Below are positions 1 through 9,146 of a stretch of 34,572 nucleotides of DNA, one piece after another. A program made the translations under genes and the position numbers. Under the pieces are notes generated by a model that ran no database searches, was not told where the DNA came from, and saw nothing but the letters and a program-made list of their open reading frames with translations. Source of the stretch: JBKDZR01 sp047971485 (GTDB taxonomy: Bacteria > Pseudomonadota > Alphaproteobacteria > Rhodobacterales > Rhodobacteraceae); contig JBKDZR010000052.1 in assembly GCA_047971485.1 (NCBI GenBank), positions 1 to 34,572 on the forward strand, given 5' to 3'. The stretch's first letter is position 1; each line of letters begins with the position of its first letter.

Positions 1-210
1 GCCGGAGCGGGGGCTGGCGTTCGCAACATTCGTGCGGCGCGGTTTATGGTGGCCGTGGTAGCGCGACCTCAGAGGTTTGCGCAAACGTCAGCCGAGCGCC
101 AGACCGCGGGCCGGTCCGGCGCTGGCGCGGCGCCCTTCGGGCTTGATTCCGCGCCGGGAAAGAGCAACTACCCCGCCCACAAACCTGCCTTTGCAAGCCG
201 TCAAGCGGTG
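1..210. repeat. Dispersed structured repeat, copy 1 (cut by window edge)
   Basis: This is the right-hand part of a repeat also found at 3841-4105 and 13623-13885. Bases 1-10 match the last ten bases of the left arm of the other copies, with one change. The right arm, CCGGTCCGGCGCTGGCGCGG, is at 111-130, and the interior of 100 nt compares with 102 nt in the other copies. A small GCCC-TTC-GGGC hairpin follows at 132-142. The copy ends close to the stop codon of ccr, so it sits directly 3' of that gene. Its outer right flank, up to about 210, resembles that of copy 3 more than that of copy 2. No protein-coding content is seen. Confidence 0.8.
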
Positions 211-217
211 GTCCCGA

Positions 218-1510
<1,293 letters not shown>

Positions 1511-1797
1511 GATGCCTCCTGTTTCACTGGTATGCCGCGACGCAGAATCGGCCAGCGTTTTTCCGAACTAGATAAGGTTGCGCAATATTTCAACCAAAAA
1601 GACATAAGGATTGAAATTTTGTGTCTCACTTTTGGAAAAACCAGTCTGATTTGATCTGAGAAAGAGACAACCCGGGCAGGACAGACTACAGTTCCCCATC
1701 CCCCGTGCCGCATCGCGGCAGATGGACTGGACACAAAATTAGTTTCTGTGCTTGATGTGCGGAATATTATTTCAGCAAAGGTGGAAACAGGTCCGAC
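1511..1797. promoter_or_regulatory. Divergent ccr/ecm promoter region with candidate operators
   Basis: This 287-bp gap separates two divergent genes of one pathway and must hold both promoters. It is clearly more AT-rich than its surroundings. A perfect palindrome TTGCGCAA lies at 1578-1585. Just beside it is an inverted repeat, ATTTCAA at 1587-1593 and TTGAAAT at 1611-1617, with centres 24 bp apart. These are plausible sites for a short-chain acyl-CoA-responsive regulator, but no regulator gene is in the window and the assignment is inference. No coding sequence is seen in the gap. Confidence 0.5.
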
Positions 1798-3753
1798 ATG
1801 TCCGCTCTTGAGAAAGATAAGCCCTGGCTGTTCCGCACCTATGCGGGGCATTCGACAGCCAAGGCCTCGAACGCGCTGTACCGCATGAACCTGTCCAAGG
1901 GGCAGACCGGGCTGTCTGTGGCCTTCGACCTGCCAACCCAGACCGGCTATGACAGCGATCATGATCTGGCCCGTGGCGAGGTCGGCAAGGTCGGTGTGCC
2001 GGTGGCCCATCTGGGGGACATGCGCGCGCTGTTCGATCAGATCCCGCTGGATCAGATGAACACCTCGATGACAATCAACGCCACGGCCCCATGGCTGCTG
2101 GCCCTCTATGTCACCGTGGCCGAGGAACAGGGCGCCGATACCCGCACGCTTCAGGGCACGGTTCAGAACGATATCATCAAGGAATATCTCAGCCGGGGCA
2201 CCTATATCTTCCCGCCCGAGCCTTCGCTGCGGATGATCACCGATGTGGCTGCCTTCTGCTATCGCGAGGTGCCGAAGTGGAACCCGATGAATGTCTGCTC
2301 CTATCACTTGCAAGAGGCCGGCGCGACGCCGGAACAGGAACTGGCCTTTGCCCTGGCTACGGCAACGGCCGTGCTGGACGGGCTGAAAGGCAAGGTCCCG
2401 GAGGCCGAGTTCCCGGTCCTCTGCGGGCGGATCAGCTTTTTCGTCAATGCCGGCATCCGCTTTGTCACCGAGATGTGCAAGATGCGCACCTTCGTGGAAC
2501 TGTGGGATGAAATCTGCCGCGATCGCTATGGGGTTGAGGACCCGAAATACCGCCGATTCCGCTATGGGGTTCAGGTCAACTCGCTCGGGCTGACGGAACA
2601 GCAGCCGGAAAACAACGTCTATCGCATCCTGATCGAGATGCTGGCCGTGACCCTGTCGAAAAACGCCCGCGCCCGCGCCGTGCAACTGCCCGCCTGGAAC
2701 GAGGCCCTGGGCCTGCCGCGCCCCTGGGATCAGCAATGGTCCCTGCGCATGCAGCAGATCATGGCCTATGAAACCGACCTGCTGGAATACGGCGATCTGT
2801 TCGACGGCAACCCGGCCGTGGCCGCCAAGGTCGAAGAACTGAAACAGGGCGCGCGGGCCGAACTGGCCAATCTGGACAGCATGGGCGGAGCGATCCGGGC
2901 GATCGACTATATGAAGGGCCGGCTGGTGGACAGCAACGCCGCGCGGATCGCCGCCATCGAGGCCCGTGAAACCGTGGTCGTCGGCGTGAACCGCTGGACC
3001 GAGGCCGCACCCTCGCCCCTGCTGGGATCCGATGGCGGGATCATGACGGCGGATGCCGAGGCCGAGGCCGAACAGATCGCCCGCCTTCAGGACTGGCGCG
3101 CCGCCCGTGACGATGCCGCAGTGACGCGCGCCCTGGCCGGTCTGCGATCTGCCGCCGAAAGCGGGACCAACATCATGCCGGCCTCGATCGCGGCAGCCAA
3201 GGCCGGCGTCACCACCGGTGAATGGGCCGATGCGATGCGCGGCGTCTTTGGCCAGTATCGCGGCCCCACCGGGGTGTCCCAGGCGATCAGCAACCACACC
3301 GAGGGGCTGGAAGAGATCCGCGCCGCGGTGGATGCGGTTTCGGCCCGGTTGGGGCGGCGGCTGTCCTTTCTGATGGCCAAACCGGGGCTGGATGGCCATT
3401 CCAACGGCGCCGAGCAGATCGCCTGCCGTGCCCGGGATTGCGGCATGGAGATCCGCTATGACGGCATCCGCATGACCCCGGCTGAAATCGTCGAAACCGC
3501 CCAGGAAACCCGGCCCCATGTCATCGGCCTGTCAGTACTGACCGGCAGCCACATGGTACTGGCCGAGGATGTGATGGCGCGCCTCAAGGCCGCCGGGCTG
3601 GACGATATCCCCGTGCTGGTTGGCGGCATCATCCCCGAGGAAGACGCCGCCCGCCTGCGCAACATGGGCATCGCCCGGGTTTATACGCCCAAGGATTTCG
3701 AGCTGAGCCGGATCATGGAGAACATCGTGGCCTTGGCCGAACCGGGATCGTGA
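1798..3753 (+). CDS. ecm: Ethylmalonyl-CoA mutase (adenosylcobalamin-dependent)
   Basis: The 651-residue protein interconverts (2R)-ethylmalonyl-CoA and (2S)-methylsuccinyl-CoA in the ethylmalonyl-CoA pathway. The N-terminal TIM-barrel part (about 1-490) is the acyl-CoA mutase domain and includes RTYAGHSTA and GLSVAFDLPTQTGYDSDH. The C-terminal part is a B12-binding domain with the D532-x-H534-x-x-G537 motif, where His534 is the lower cobalt ligand, followed by S579-V-L581 and a VGG turn near 607. Substrate and catalytic halves are in one chain, as usual for Ecm. It is assigned as Ecm rather than methylmalonyl-CoA mutase because of its length, single-subunit form and divergent ccr partner. 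An AGGTGG lies about 20 nt upstream of the ATG, so the ribosome site is weak. The cobalamin genes further along would supply its cofactor. Confidence 0.95.
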   Translation: MSALEKDKPWLFRTYAGHSTAKASNALYRMNLSKGQTGLSVAFDLPTQTGYDSDHDLARGEVGKVGVPVAHLGDMRALFDQIPLDQMNTSMTINATAPWLLALYVTVAEEQGADTRTLQGTVQNDIIKEYLSRGTYIFPPEPSLRMITDVAAFCYREVPKWNPMNVCSYHLQEAGATPEQELAFALATATAVLDGLKGKVPEAEFPVLCGRISFFVNAGIRFVTEMCKMRTFVELWDEICRDRYGVEDPKYRRFRYGVQVNSLGLTEQQPENNVYRILIEMLAVTLSKNARARAVQLPAWNEALGLPRPWDQQWSLRMQQIMAYETDLLEYGDLFDGNPAVAAKVEELKQGARAELANLDSMGGAIRAIDYMKGRLVDSNAARIAAIEARETVVVGVNRWTEAAPSPLLGSDGGIMTADAEAEAEQIARLQDWRAARDDAAVTRALAGLRSAAESGTNIMPASIAAAKAGVTTGEWADAMRGVFGQYRGPTGVSQAISNHTEGLEEIRAAVDAVSARLGRRLSFLMAKPGLDGHSNGAEQIACRARDCGMEIRYDGIRMTPAEIVETAQETRPHVIGLSVLTGSHMVLAEDVMARLKAAGLDDIPVLVGGIIPEEDAARLRNMGIARVYTPKDFELSRIMENIVALAEPGS

Positions 3754-3785
3754 AGGGGGGGCACACAGGGTTCCCCCTGCCCCCG
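3750..3785 (+). terminator. Possible terminator of ecm
   Basis: Directly at the ecm stop a G-run (GGGGGGG) is followed about 10 nt later by CCCCC, so a short G-C stem can form. There is no T-tract after it. It could act as a Rho-independent-like stop or only as an mRNA 3' end stabiliser. Confidence 0.3.
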
Positions 3786-3840
3786 CCAGAGATCCCGCAG
3801 CCGCCCCTTCGGCGCACAATCTGGGAAAGGCCGCTATGCG

Positions 3841-4105
3841 GGACAAAGCGGCCGTTACCACCAGCAGACCAAGCCGCGCCAGCGCCGGACCGGGGGCTGG
3901 CGCACCCAACCCGCCCGCTACGCGATTTATGGCAGCCGTGGTAGCGAGATATTCCAGCTTCGCGCTTACATCAGCCATAGCGCCAGCCCGGTGGGCCGGT
4001 CCGGCGCTGGCGCGGTGCCCGTTCCGGGCTTGTTCCGCGCCGTGAAGGGTCAGGGACAGAATGGCCTCAAAGCGGTCATTTCCCAAGGCCATTGATATGA
4101 GGATC
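3841..4105. repeat. Dispersed structured repeat, copy 2
   Basis: This is a full copy in the convergent gap between ecm and smc. The left arm CCGCGCCAGCGCCGGACCGG (3874-3893) and the right arm (3996-4015) form a perfect 20-bp inverted repeat separated by 102 nt. The right arm is followed by a hairpin with stem GCCCG/CGGGC (4017-4029). Relative to copy 3 the core has the same orientation but the two outer flanks are exchanged and inverted. Here 3841-3857 is the reverse complement of 13869-13885 at 16 of 17 positions. Likewise 4063-4105 is the reverse complement of 13623-13664 at about 37 of 43 positions. No reading frame is conserved among the copies. Confidence 0.88.
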
Positions 4106-4352
4106 GCGCTGACCGGGATCAGCCGTTCCCTCGGAGGCCGCGCCCGGAACAAGAGTGCCGCAGGCGCGCCCAAGGGTGTACCCGGAGATTCGTGGAGGAA
4201 AGACGTATTCCCGGAGGGGTCAACCTCAGGTGCTGTGGGTCTGCCACGTGCCACAGGACCCAGAGGATACCCACAGGCGCCGCCGGAAGAAGCTTTAAGA
4301 TCTTCCGATTTGGCATTGATATATATAGAACTTTATGGTCATTTCGACCAGA
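4106..4352. other. Non-coding stretch 3' of smc
   Basis: I see no gene here. It lies between repeat copy 2 and the end of smc and contains a hairpin (arms CGGAAGA at 4284-4290 and TCTTCCG at 4301-4307) that could mark the end of the smc transcript. Short open frames on both strands show no recognisable protein. Confidence 0.4.
4284..4307 (-). terminator. Hairpin 3' of smc, possible terminator
   Basis: A perfect 7-bp stem (CGGAAGA/TCTTCCG) with a 10-nt AT-rich loop lies 46-69 nt beyond the smc stop. No T-run follows on the minus strand, so termination is uncertain. Confidence 0.35.
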
Positions 4353-7300
4353 TCAGGCGACCAGTTGTTCTGCCTTGCGCAGATCGACCGAGACCAGCTG
4401 ACTGACCCCCTGTTCCTGCATGGTTACGCCGAACAGACGGTCCATCCGTGCCATGGTCACCGCATGGTGGGTGATGATCAGGAACCGCGTCTGGGTGCGC
4501 CGGGTCATTTCGTCCAGCATGTCGCAGAACCGGGTGACGTTGGCATCGTCCAGCGGGGCGTCCACCTCATCCAGAACACAGATCGGGGCCGGATTGGCCA
4601 GGAAGACGGCAAATATCAGCGCCATGGCGGTCAGCGTCTGTTCCCCCCCGGACAACAGCGACAGGGTGGACAGCTTCTTGCCCGGCGGCTGACACATGAT
4701 TTCCAGCCCGGCATCCAGCGGATCATCGCTTTCGACCAGAACCAGCTTGGCCTCACCGCCGCCAAAAAGATGGGTGAAAAGCGCGCCGAAATTGCTGTTC
4801 ACCTGCTCAAAGGCGGTCAGCAGCCGTTCGCGCCCCTCACGATTCAGCCCGGCGATCCCGGCGCGCAGCTTGGCCACGGCGTTTTCCAGATCGGCCTTTT
4901 CGGCAACCAGCGTGTCATGTTCGGCTTCCACCTCGCGCGCATCTTCCTCGGCGCGCAGGTTGACGGCGCCCAGGGCGTCGCGCTGACGGCGCAGGCGGGC
5001 GACGGTGGCCTCCAGTGCCTCGGCGGTGGGGATGGTGGCCGGGTCGATCTCATCGGCATCAAGCAGGGTTTCCGGCGTCTTGCCGGTTTCCTCGTCGATG
5101 CGGTGGCGGGTCTGGGTTTCGGCCTCGGCAGCGGCATCGCGATGAGCCTCGGCGCGGGCCCGGGCCTCGCGGGCCTCGCCGGCACGGCGTTCGGCTTCAC
5201 GTTCGGTTTCGGCAGCACGCCGGGCCAAGGTTTCCGCTGATGACAGCGCATCCGAAGCCTCGGCCTTGCGGCGCTCGGCATCGCCGATGGCCTCGGCCAG
5301 TTTCTCCTGATCAGCAGCCAGCGCGGCGGGCTGATCTTCGGCAACGGCCAGATCGGCGGCGGCCTCGGCGCGGCGCGCTTCCAGTTCTGCCAGACGCTGA
5401 TCGGCGGTGGCGCGACGGTTCGACCAACCCGCCAGTTCCTTGGCCACGGCCTGGGCACGGGCCAGGCGGGCCTCGCCGGCGCGGCGGATTTCATCATGGG
5501 CCGAGCGGCGCGACATCATGGTGATCCGCGCGGCTTCCACCGTCATGCGCACATCATCGACCCGGGCGCGCAGATCGTCCAGATCGTCCAGATCGGCGGC
5601 CTGGTGTTCCGCCTCGGATAGCTGAAGGCGGGCGGCACCGGCCTCGTCCTCATGGCGGGTGACGGCCAGGGCCAGGGTTTCCAGGCGGCCCTCGGCCAGG
5701 CTGCGATCCGCCTCGGCGCGGGTCAGGGCACGGTTGGCATCACCCAGGGCGGCGTCGGCCGTACGACGGGCAGCGCGGGCGTCTTTCTCGGCGGCACTGG
5801 CGGCGGCATGGGCCATGGCCGCGGCCTCTTGCGCAGCGCGCGCCGCATCAGCCCCGGCCACGGCTTCATGCAGGCGATCCCGCAACATGGCCAGCCGGTT
5901 GCGCTGTTTCAACTGCTGTGCAGCCGCCGAGGGCGCATCGGCGGCCAGCGCATGCAACCCGTCCCAGCGCCACAGATCCCCCTCAACCGAGACCAGCCGC
6001 TGACCGGGGCGCAGATCCCCCTGCAGCGCGGCGCCGCGATCCGCCGCCACGATGCCGATCTGGGCCAGACGCCGGGCCAGCACGGGCGGTGCGGTGACAT
6101 GGGCGGCCAGCGAATCCGCCCCCTCGGGCAGGGGCGCGGCGGCGTCATAATCGGCCAGCCCGCGCCAGCCGGATCCACCATCGGCGGCCAACGGGGCGCG
6201 CAAATCATCGCCCAAAGCCGCGCCAAGGGCGTTCTCGAACCCGGCCGCCACGGTGATGTCATCGAGCAGAGGCTGGCTGCCATCCTCATCGCGGTCCACC
6301 AGCCGGGTCAAGGCGGCAACCTCGGCGGCCAGGGCCTTGGCCTCGCCCTCGGCCTCGCTGAGGGCGCCTCGGGTTTCGGCCTCGGCCCCTTGTGCATCGG
6401 CGCGGGCAGCCTCGGCGGCGAGCAGACGGTCCTCGGCCATGTCCAGCGCCTCTTGCGCGGCATCGCGAGCTTCGGTGGCCTGGGCTTCGGCCCCGGCCCC
6501 CTGCACAGCGGCCGTGCGGGCAGCAGCGACGGCCTGGCGGGCCTCTTCGGTGGCGGCTTCGCTGCGGTCGCGGGTCTTGCGGCTGTCGGCCAGCAGGCGT
6601 TCGACCGACTGGTGGCGGGCGGCAAGGCGGGCGACATCCTCGGTCAGATCGCCAAGATCGGCCTCACGCGCTTGCAGGACCTGGGCGGCCTCGCGCGCGG
6701 CATCCTGGGCCTCTTCCAGGGCCGCATCATGGCCATCGCCTGCCTCGGCCAGATCCGTCTGCTCCAAGGCCAGCCGGTCCATGGTTTCGCCGGCATCATG
6801 GGTCAGGGCAACCTCGCGGTCCCTGTCGCGATCCAGCTGGGTCAGGCGGTTGCCCAGGGACTGGATCTTCTGATCGGCCTGACGCGCCTGATCGGCCAGG
6901 GTGTCACGCTGAACCAGCAGCCGTTGCAGGACGGCGGCGGCGATAGCCTCTTCCTCGCGGATGGCGGGCAAGCCGTCCTCGGCCTCTTCGCGGGCCGTAC
7001 CGGCGGCGCGGGCAGCGGCCTCGGCCCCGGCGGCTTCGCGGATCGCATCGGTGAGGCGCTGTCGGGCACCGGCCAGGCTGAGATCGGCCTCGCGCCAGCG
7101 CAGATAGAGCAGCAGATCCTCGGAGCTGCGCAATTCCTCGCCGATCGCGCGATAGCGCGCCGCCTGTTTCGCCTGCCGGGCCAGCTGCGCAAGTTGCCCG
7201 GCCAGTTGGGTGATCACATCCTCGACCCGCTCAAGGTTTTGTTCGGTGGCGCGCAGCTTCAGCTCGGCCTCGTGGCGGCGCTGATAAAGACCGGAAATCC

Positions 7301-7805
7301 CTGCTGCTTCTTCCAGCACCCGGCGGCGGGACTTGGGCTTGGCGTTGATCAACTCGCTGATCTGCCCCTGACGCACCAGCGCCGGCGAATGCGCCCCGGT
7401 CGAGGCATCGGCGAACAGCATCTGCACATCGCGGGCGCGGACCTCGCGGCCGCCGGCGCGATAGGCGGATCCTGCGTCGCGGGTGATCCGGCGCACGATG
7501 TCGATCATGTCGCTGTCGTTGAATCCTGCCGGGGCCAGACGTTCGCCATTGTCGATGGACAGGCTGACCTCGGCGAAGTTGCGGGCCGGGCGGGTGGCGG
7601 CGCCGGCAAAGATCACGTCCTCCATGCCACCGCCGCGCATGGCCGAGGGGCGGGTTTCGCCCATCACCCAACGCAGCGCTTCGAGCAGGTTGGACTTGCC
7701 GCAGCCATTGGGCCCGACAACGCCCGTCAGCCCCGAGGCGATCACCAGATCTGTCGGATCCACGAAGCTTTTGAAACCGTTGAGCCGAAGACGGGTGAAC
7801 TGCAC
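4353..7805 (-). CDS. smc: Chromosome segregation protein SMC
   Basis: The 1150-residue ATPase of the condensin complex organises and segregates the chromosome together with ScpA and ScpB. Walker A, GPNGCGKS, is at residues 31-38. A long Ala/Glu/Arg-rich coiled coil is broken by a central hinge. The C-terminal head has the ABC signature LLSGGEQTL and Walker B with D-loop CVLDEVDAPLDDAN. I chose the GTG at 7805 because SMC proteins of this group normally begin M-x-F-T-x-L-R-L-N-G-F-K-S, and a GAGG lies 10 nt upstream. An in-frame ATG at 7838 would add 11 residues and lacks a ribosome site. A 9-bp tandem repeat at 5571-5597 encodes a repeated Asp-Asp-Leu in the second coiled coil. It is divergent from cobW. 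Confidence 0.95.
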   Translation of the reverse strand: MQFTRLRLNGFKSFVDPTDLVIASGLTGVVGPNGCGKSNLLEALRWVMGETRPSAMRGGGMEDVIFAGAATRPARNFAEVSLSIDNGERLAPAGFNDSDMIDIVRRITRDAGSAYRAGGREVRARDVQMLFADASTGAHSPALVRQGQISELINAKPKSRRRVLEEAAGISGLYQRRHEAELKLRATEQNLERVEDVITQLAGQLAQLARQAKQAARYRAIGEELRSSEDLLLYLRWREADLSLAGARQRLTDAIREAAGAEAAARAAGTAREEAEDGLPAIREEEAIAAAVLQRLLVQRDTLADQARQADQKIQSLGNRLTQLDRDRDREVALTHDAGETMDRLALEQTDLAEAGDGHDAALEEAQDAAREAAQVLQAREADLGDLTEDVARLAARHQSVERLLADSRKTRDRSEAATEEARQAVAAARTAAVQGAGAEAQATEARDAAQEALDMAEDRLLAAEAARADAQGAEAETRGALSEAEGEAKALAAEVAALTRLVDRDEDGSQPLLDDITVAAGFENALGAALGDDLRAPLAADGGSGWRGLADYDAAAPLPEGADSLAAHVTAPPVLARRLAQIGIVAADRGAALQGDLRPGQRLVSVEGDLWRWDGLHALAADAPSAAAQQLKQRNRLAMLRDRLHEAVAGADAARAAQEAAAMAHAAASAAEKDARAARRTADAALGDANRALTRAEADRSLAEGRLETLALAVTRHEDEAGAARLQLSEAEHQAADLDDLDDLRARVDDVRMTVEAARITMMSRRSAHDEIRRAGEARLARAQAVAKELAGWSNRRATADQRLAELEARRAEAAADLAVAEDQPAALAADQEKLAEAIGDAERRKAEASDALSSAETLARRAAETEREAERRAGEAREARARAEAHRDAAAEAETQTRHRIDEETGKTPETLLDADEIDPATIPTAEALEATVARLRRQRDALGAVNLRAEEDAREVEAEHDTLVAEKADLENAVAKLRAGIAGLNREGRERLLTAFEQVNSNFGALFTHLFGGGEAKLVLVESDDPLDAGLEIMCQPPGKKLSTLSLLSGGEQTLTAMALIFAVFLANPAPICVLDEVDAPLDDANVTRFCDMLDEMTRRTQTRFLIITHHAVTMARMDRLFGVTMQEQGVSQLVSVDLRKAEQLVA
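5571..5597. repeat. 9-bp tandem repeat inside smc
   Basis: The unit CAGATCGTC occurs twice and then once as CAGATCGGC, keeping frame and encoding repeated Leu-Asp-Asp in the coiled coil. It is a likely slippage site that changes coil length by three residues per unit. Confidence 0.7.
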
Positions 7806-8045
7806 GCTGAAAGGGCCTCGATTCTTGAATTGGGGCATGATTGGCCGAACCCCCCTTGATGTCAATATGTGCGCGAAATACCGGGATTTCCGGCAGCATG
7901 ACAACAAGATATGGGGGTGTTGTGTGGGGTGCCCCGGGCGTGTTTCCGGTCCGTGAAGAGGGCGCTTGCCCGGGGAAACCGGCTTGCCCCCCCGCGTCCT
8001 ATCCGGCAAGACAGCGCGACAGACAAGCGGCAAAAGGGGCCCCTC
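7806..8045. promoter_or_regulatory. smc/cobW divergent gap with possible decayed cobalamin riboswitch
   Basis: The 240-bp gap carries the promoters of smc (-) and cobW (+). Upstream of cobW, 7929-7999 shows pieces that resemble the 5' half of a cobalamin riboswitch: GGTGCCCCGGG, then GTGAAGAGGG, then GAAACCGG and TGCCCCCCCGC, with a perfect 8-bp stem (7932-7939 with 7968-7975). The conserved CGCAACTGT and the B12 box CCAGGAGACC are not found. It is therefore either a degenerate or truncated switch or a chance likeness. AAGGGG precedes the cobW ATG. Confidence 0.3.
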
Positions 8046-9125
8046 ATGGCAGGCAAGATACCGGCAACGGTGGTGACGGGTTTCCTTGGATCTGGCAAAA
8101 CCACCTTGATCCGCCACCTTCTGAACACGTCCCAGGGCAAGCGTATCGCCCTTGTCATCAATGAGTTCGGCGATCTTGGTGTCGATGGCGATATCCTGCG
8201 CAGCTGCGGTGTCACCAGGTGCCGGGACGAAGACATCTTTGAGCTGTCCAACGGCTGCATCTGTTGCACCGTGGCCGAGGATTTCGTGCCGACGCTGGAA
8301 AAGCTGCTCGACCGGGCCGATCCCCCCGATCACATCATCATCGAAACCTCGGGGCTTGCCCTGCCGCAACCCTTGGTCCGGGCGTTCAACTGGCCGGCGA
8401 TCCGCACCCGGGTGACGGTGGACGGCGTGGTGACGGTGGTTGACGGCAAGGCCTTGGCCGAGGGCCGCTTTGCCCATGACGAGACAGCGGTGGATGCCCA
8501 ACGGAAGGCCGATAACGGGCTGGATCACGAAACCCCGTTGTCGGAACTGTTCGAGGATCAGATGGCCTGCGCCGATCTGGTCATTGTCAACAAGACCGAT
8601 TTGTTGACCGAAACCGAGGCCGAGGCCCTGGCCCGCCGCCTGCGCCAGGAAACGCGCGAGGGCGTGCAGGTGGTCCGCGCCACCATGGGGGCGCTGCCGG
8701 CACAGATCGTGCTGGGCCAGGGGATTGGCGCCGAGGATGATCTGGCCGCCCGCCATGAACGCCATCACCACCATGACCATGACCACGAAGAGGGGGCCGA
8801 TTATTCCCACGGCCACCACCATCACCACGATCATGGCCATGACGATTTCGAAAGCTTTGTCTTCGAGACCGGAGAAATCGCCGACCCCGCCGGCTTCACG
8901 GCTCGGATCGGGGAAACCATCGGGACCCATGATATCCTGCGGCTCAAGGGCTTTGTCGCGGTGAAGGGCAAGCCGATGCGCCTGACGGTGCAGGCGGTCG
9001 GCCCACGTATCGACAGCTATTTCGACCGCCCCTTCACTGCGGATGAACCCCGCGCCACGCGGTTGGTGGTGATCGGCCAGGCCGGGATGGACCGTGCCGC
9101 GATCCTGCGGGATCTGTCGGCGTGA
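8046..9125 (+). CDS. cobW: CobW-family GTPase (cobalamin locus metallochaperone)
   Basis: The 359-residue G3E-family P-loop GTPase is thought to deliver a metal, here most likely cobalt to the cobaltochelatase encoded next door. The P-loop GFLGSGKTTL is near the N-terminus (about residues 12-21), the metal-binding CxCC motif is within SNGCICCTV, and NKTD is the guanine-specificity motif. A strongly His-rich linker (about residues 238-268, with runs of four and five His) separates the GTPase from the C-terminal CobW_C domain and probably binds metal. The ATG at 8046 is preceded by AAGGGG. It is 21 nt upstream of cobN and surely co-transcribed. A zinc role, as in other G3E proteins, is possible, but the operon favours cobalt. 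Confidence 0.92.
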   Translation: MAGKIPATVVTGFLGSGKTTLIRHLLNTSQGKRIALVINEFGDLGVDGDILRSCGVTRCRDEDIFELSNGCICCTVAEDFVPTLEKLLDRADPPDHIIIETSGLALPQPLVRAFNWPAIRTRVTVDGVVTVVDGKALAEGRFAHDETAVDAQRKADNGLDHETPLSELFEDQMACADLVIVNKTDLLTETEAEALARRLRQETREGVQVVRATMGALPAQIVLGQGIGAEDDLAARHERHHHHDHDHEEGADYSHGHHHHHDHGHDDFESFVFETGEIADPAGFTARIGETIGTHDILRLKGFVAVKGKPMRLTVQAVGPRIDSYFDRPFTADEPRATRLVVIGQAGMDRAAILRDLSA

Positions 9126-9146
9126 TCCGGCAGGGCGTCTGATCGG

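Noticed and set aside
3841..4105. Repeat copy 2 as a MITE with terminal inverted repeats
   Set aside because: The inverted arms lie inside homologous flanks rather than at the ends, no target-site duplication is seen, and the changes keep base pairing; a structured RNA or invertible element fits better, although a mobile origin is not excluded.
5652..7859. Long Gly/Gln-rich open frame on the plus strand opposite smc
   Set aside because: Its Gly-rich low-complexity composition mirrors the Ala/Glu/Arg-rich coiled coil of SMC; it is a shadow frame.
8757..8847. His-codon-rich tract in cobW as a simple repeat or tag
   Set aside because: Metal-binding His-rich linkers are normal in CobW proteins, and the tract is in frame and irregular.
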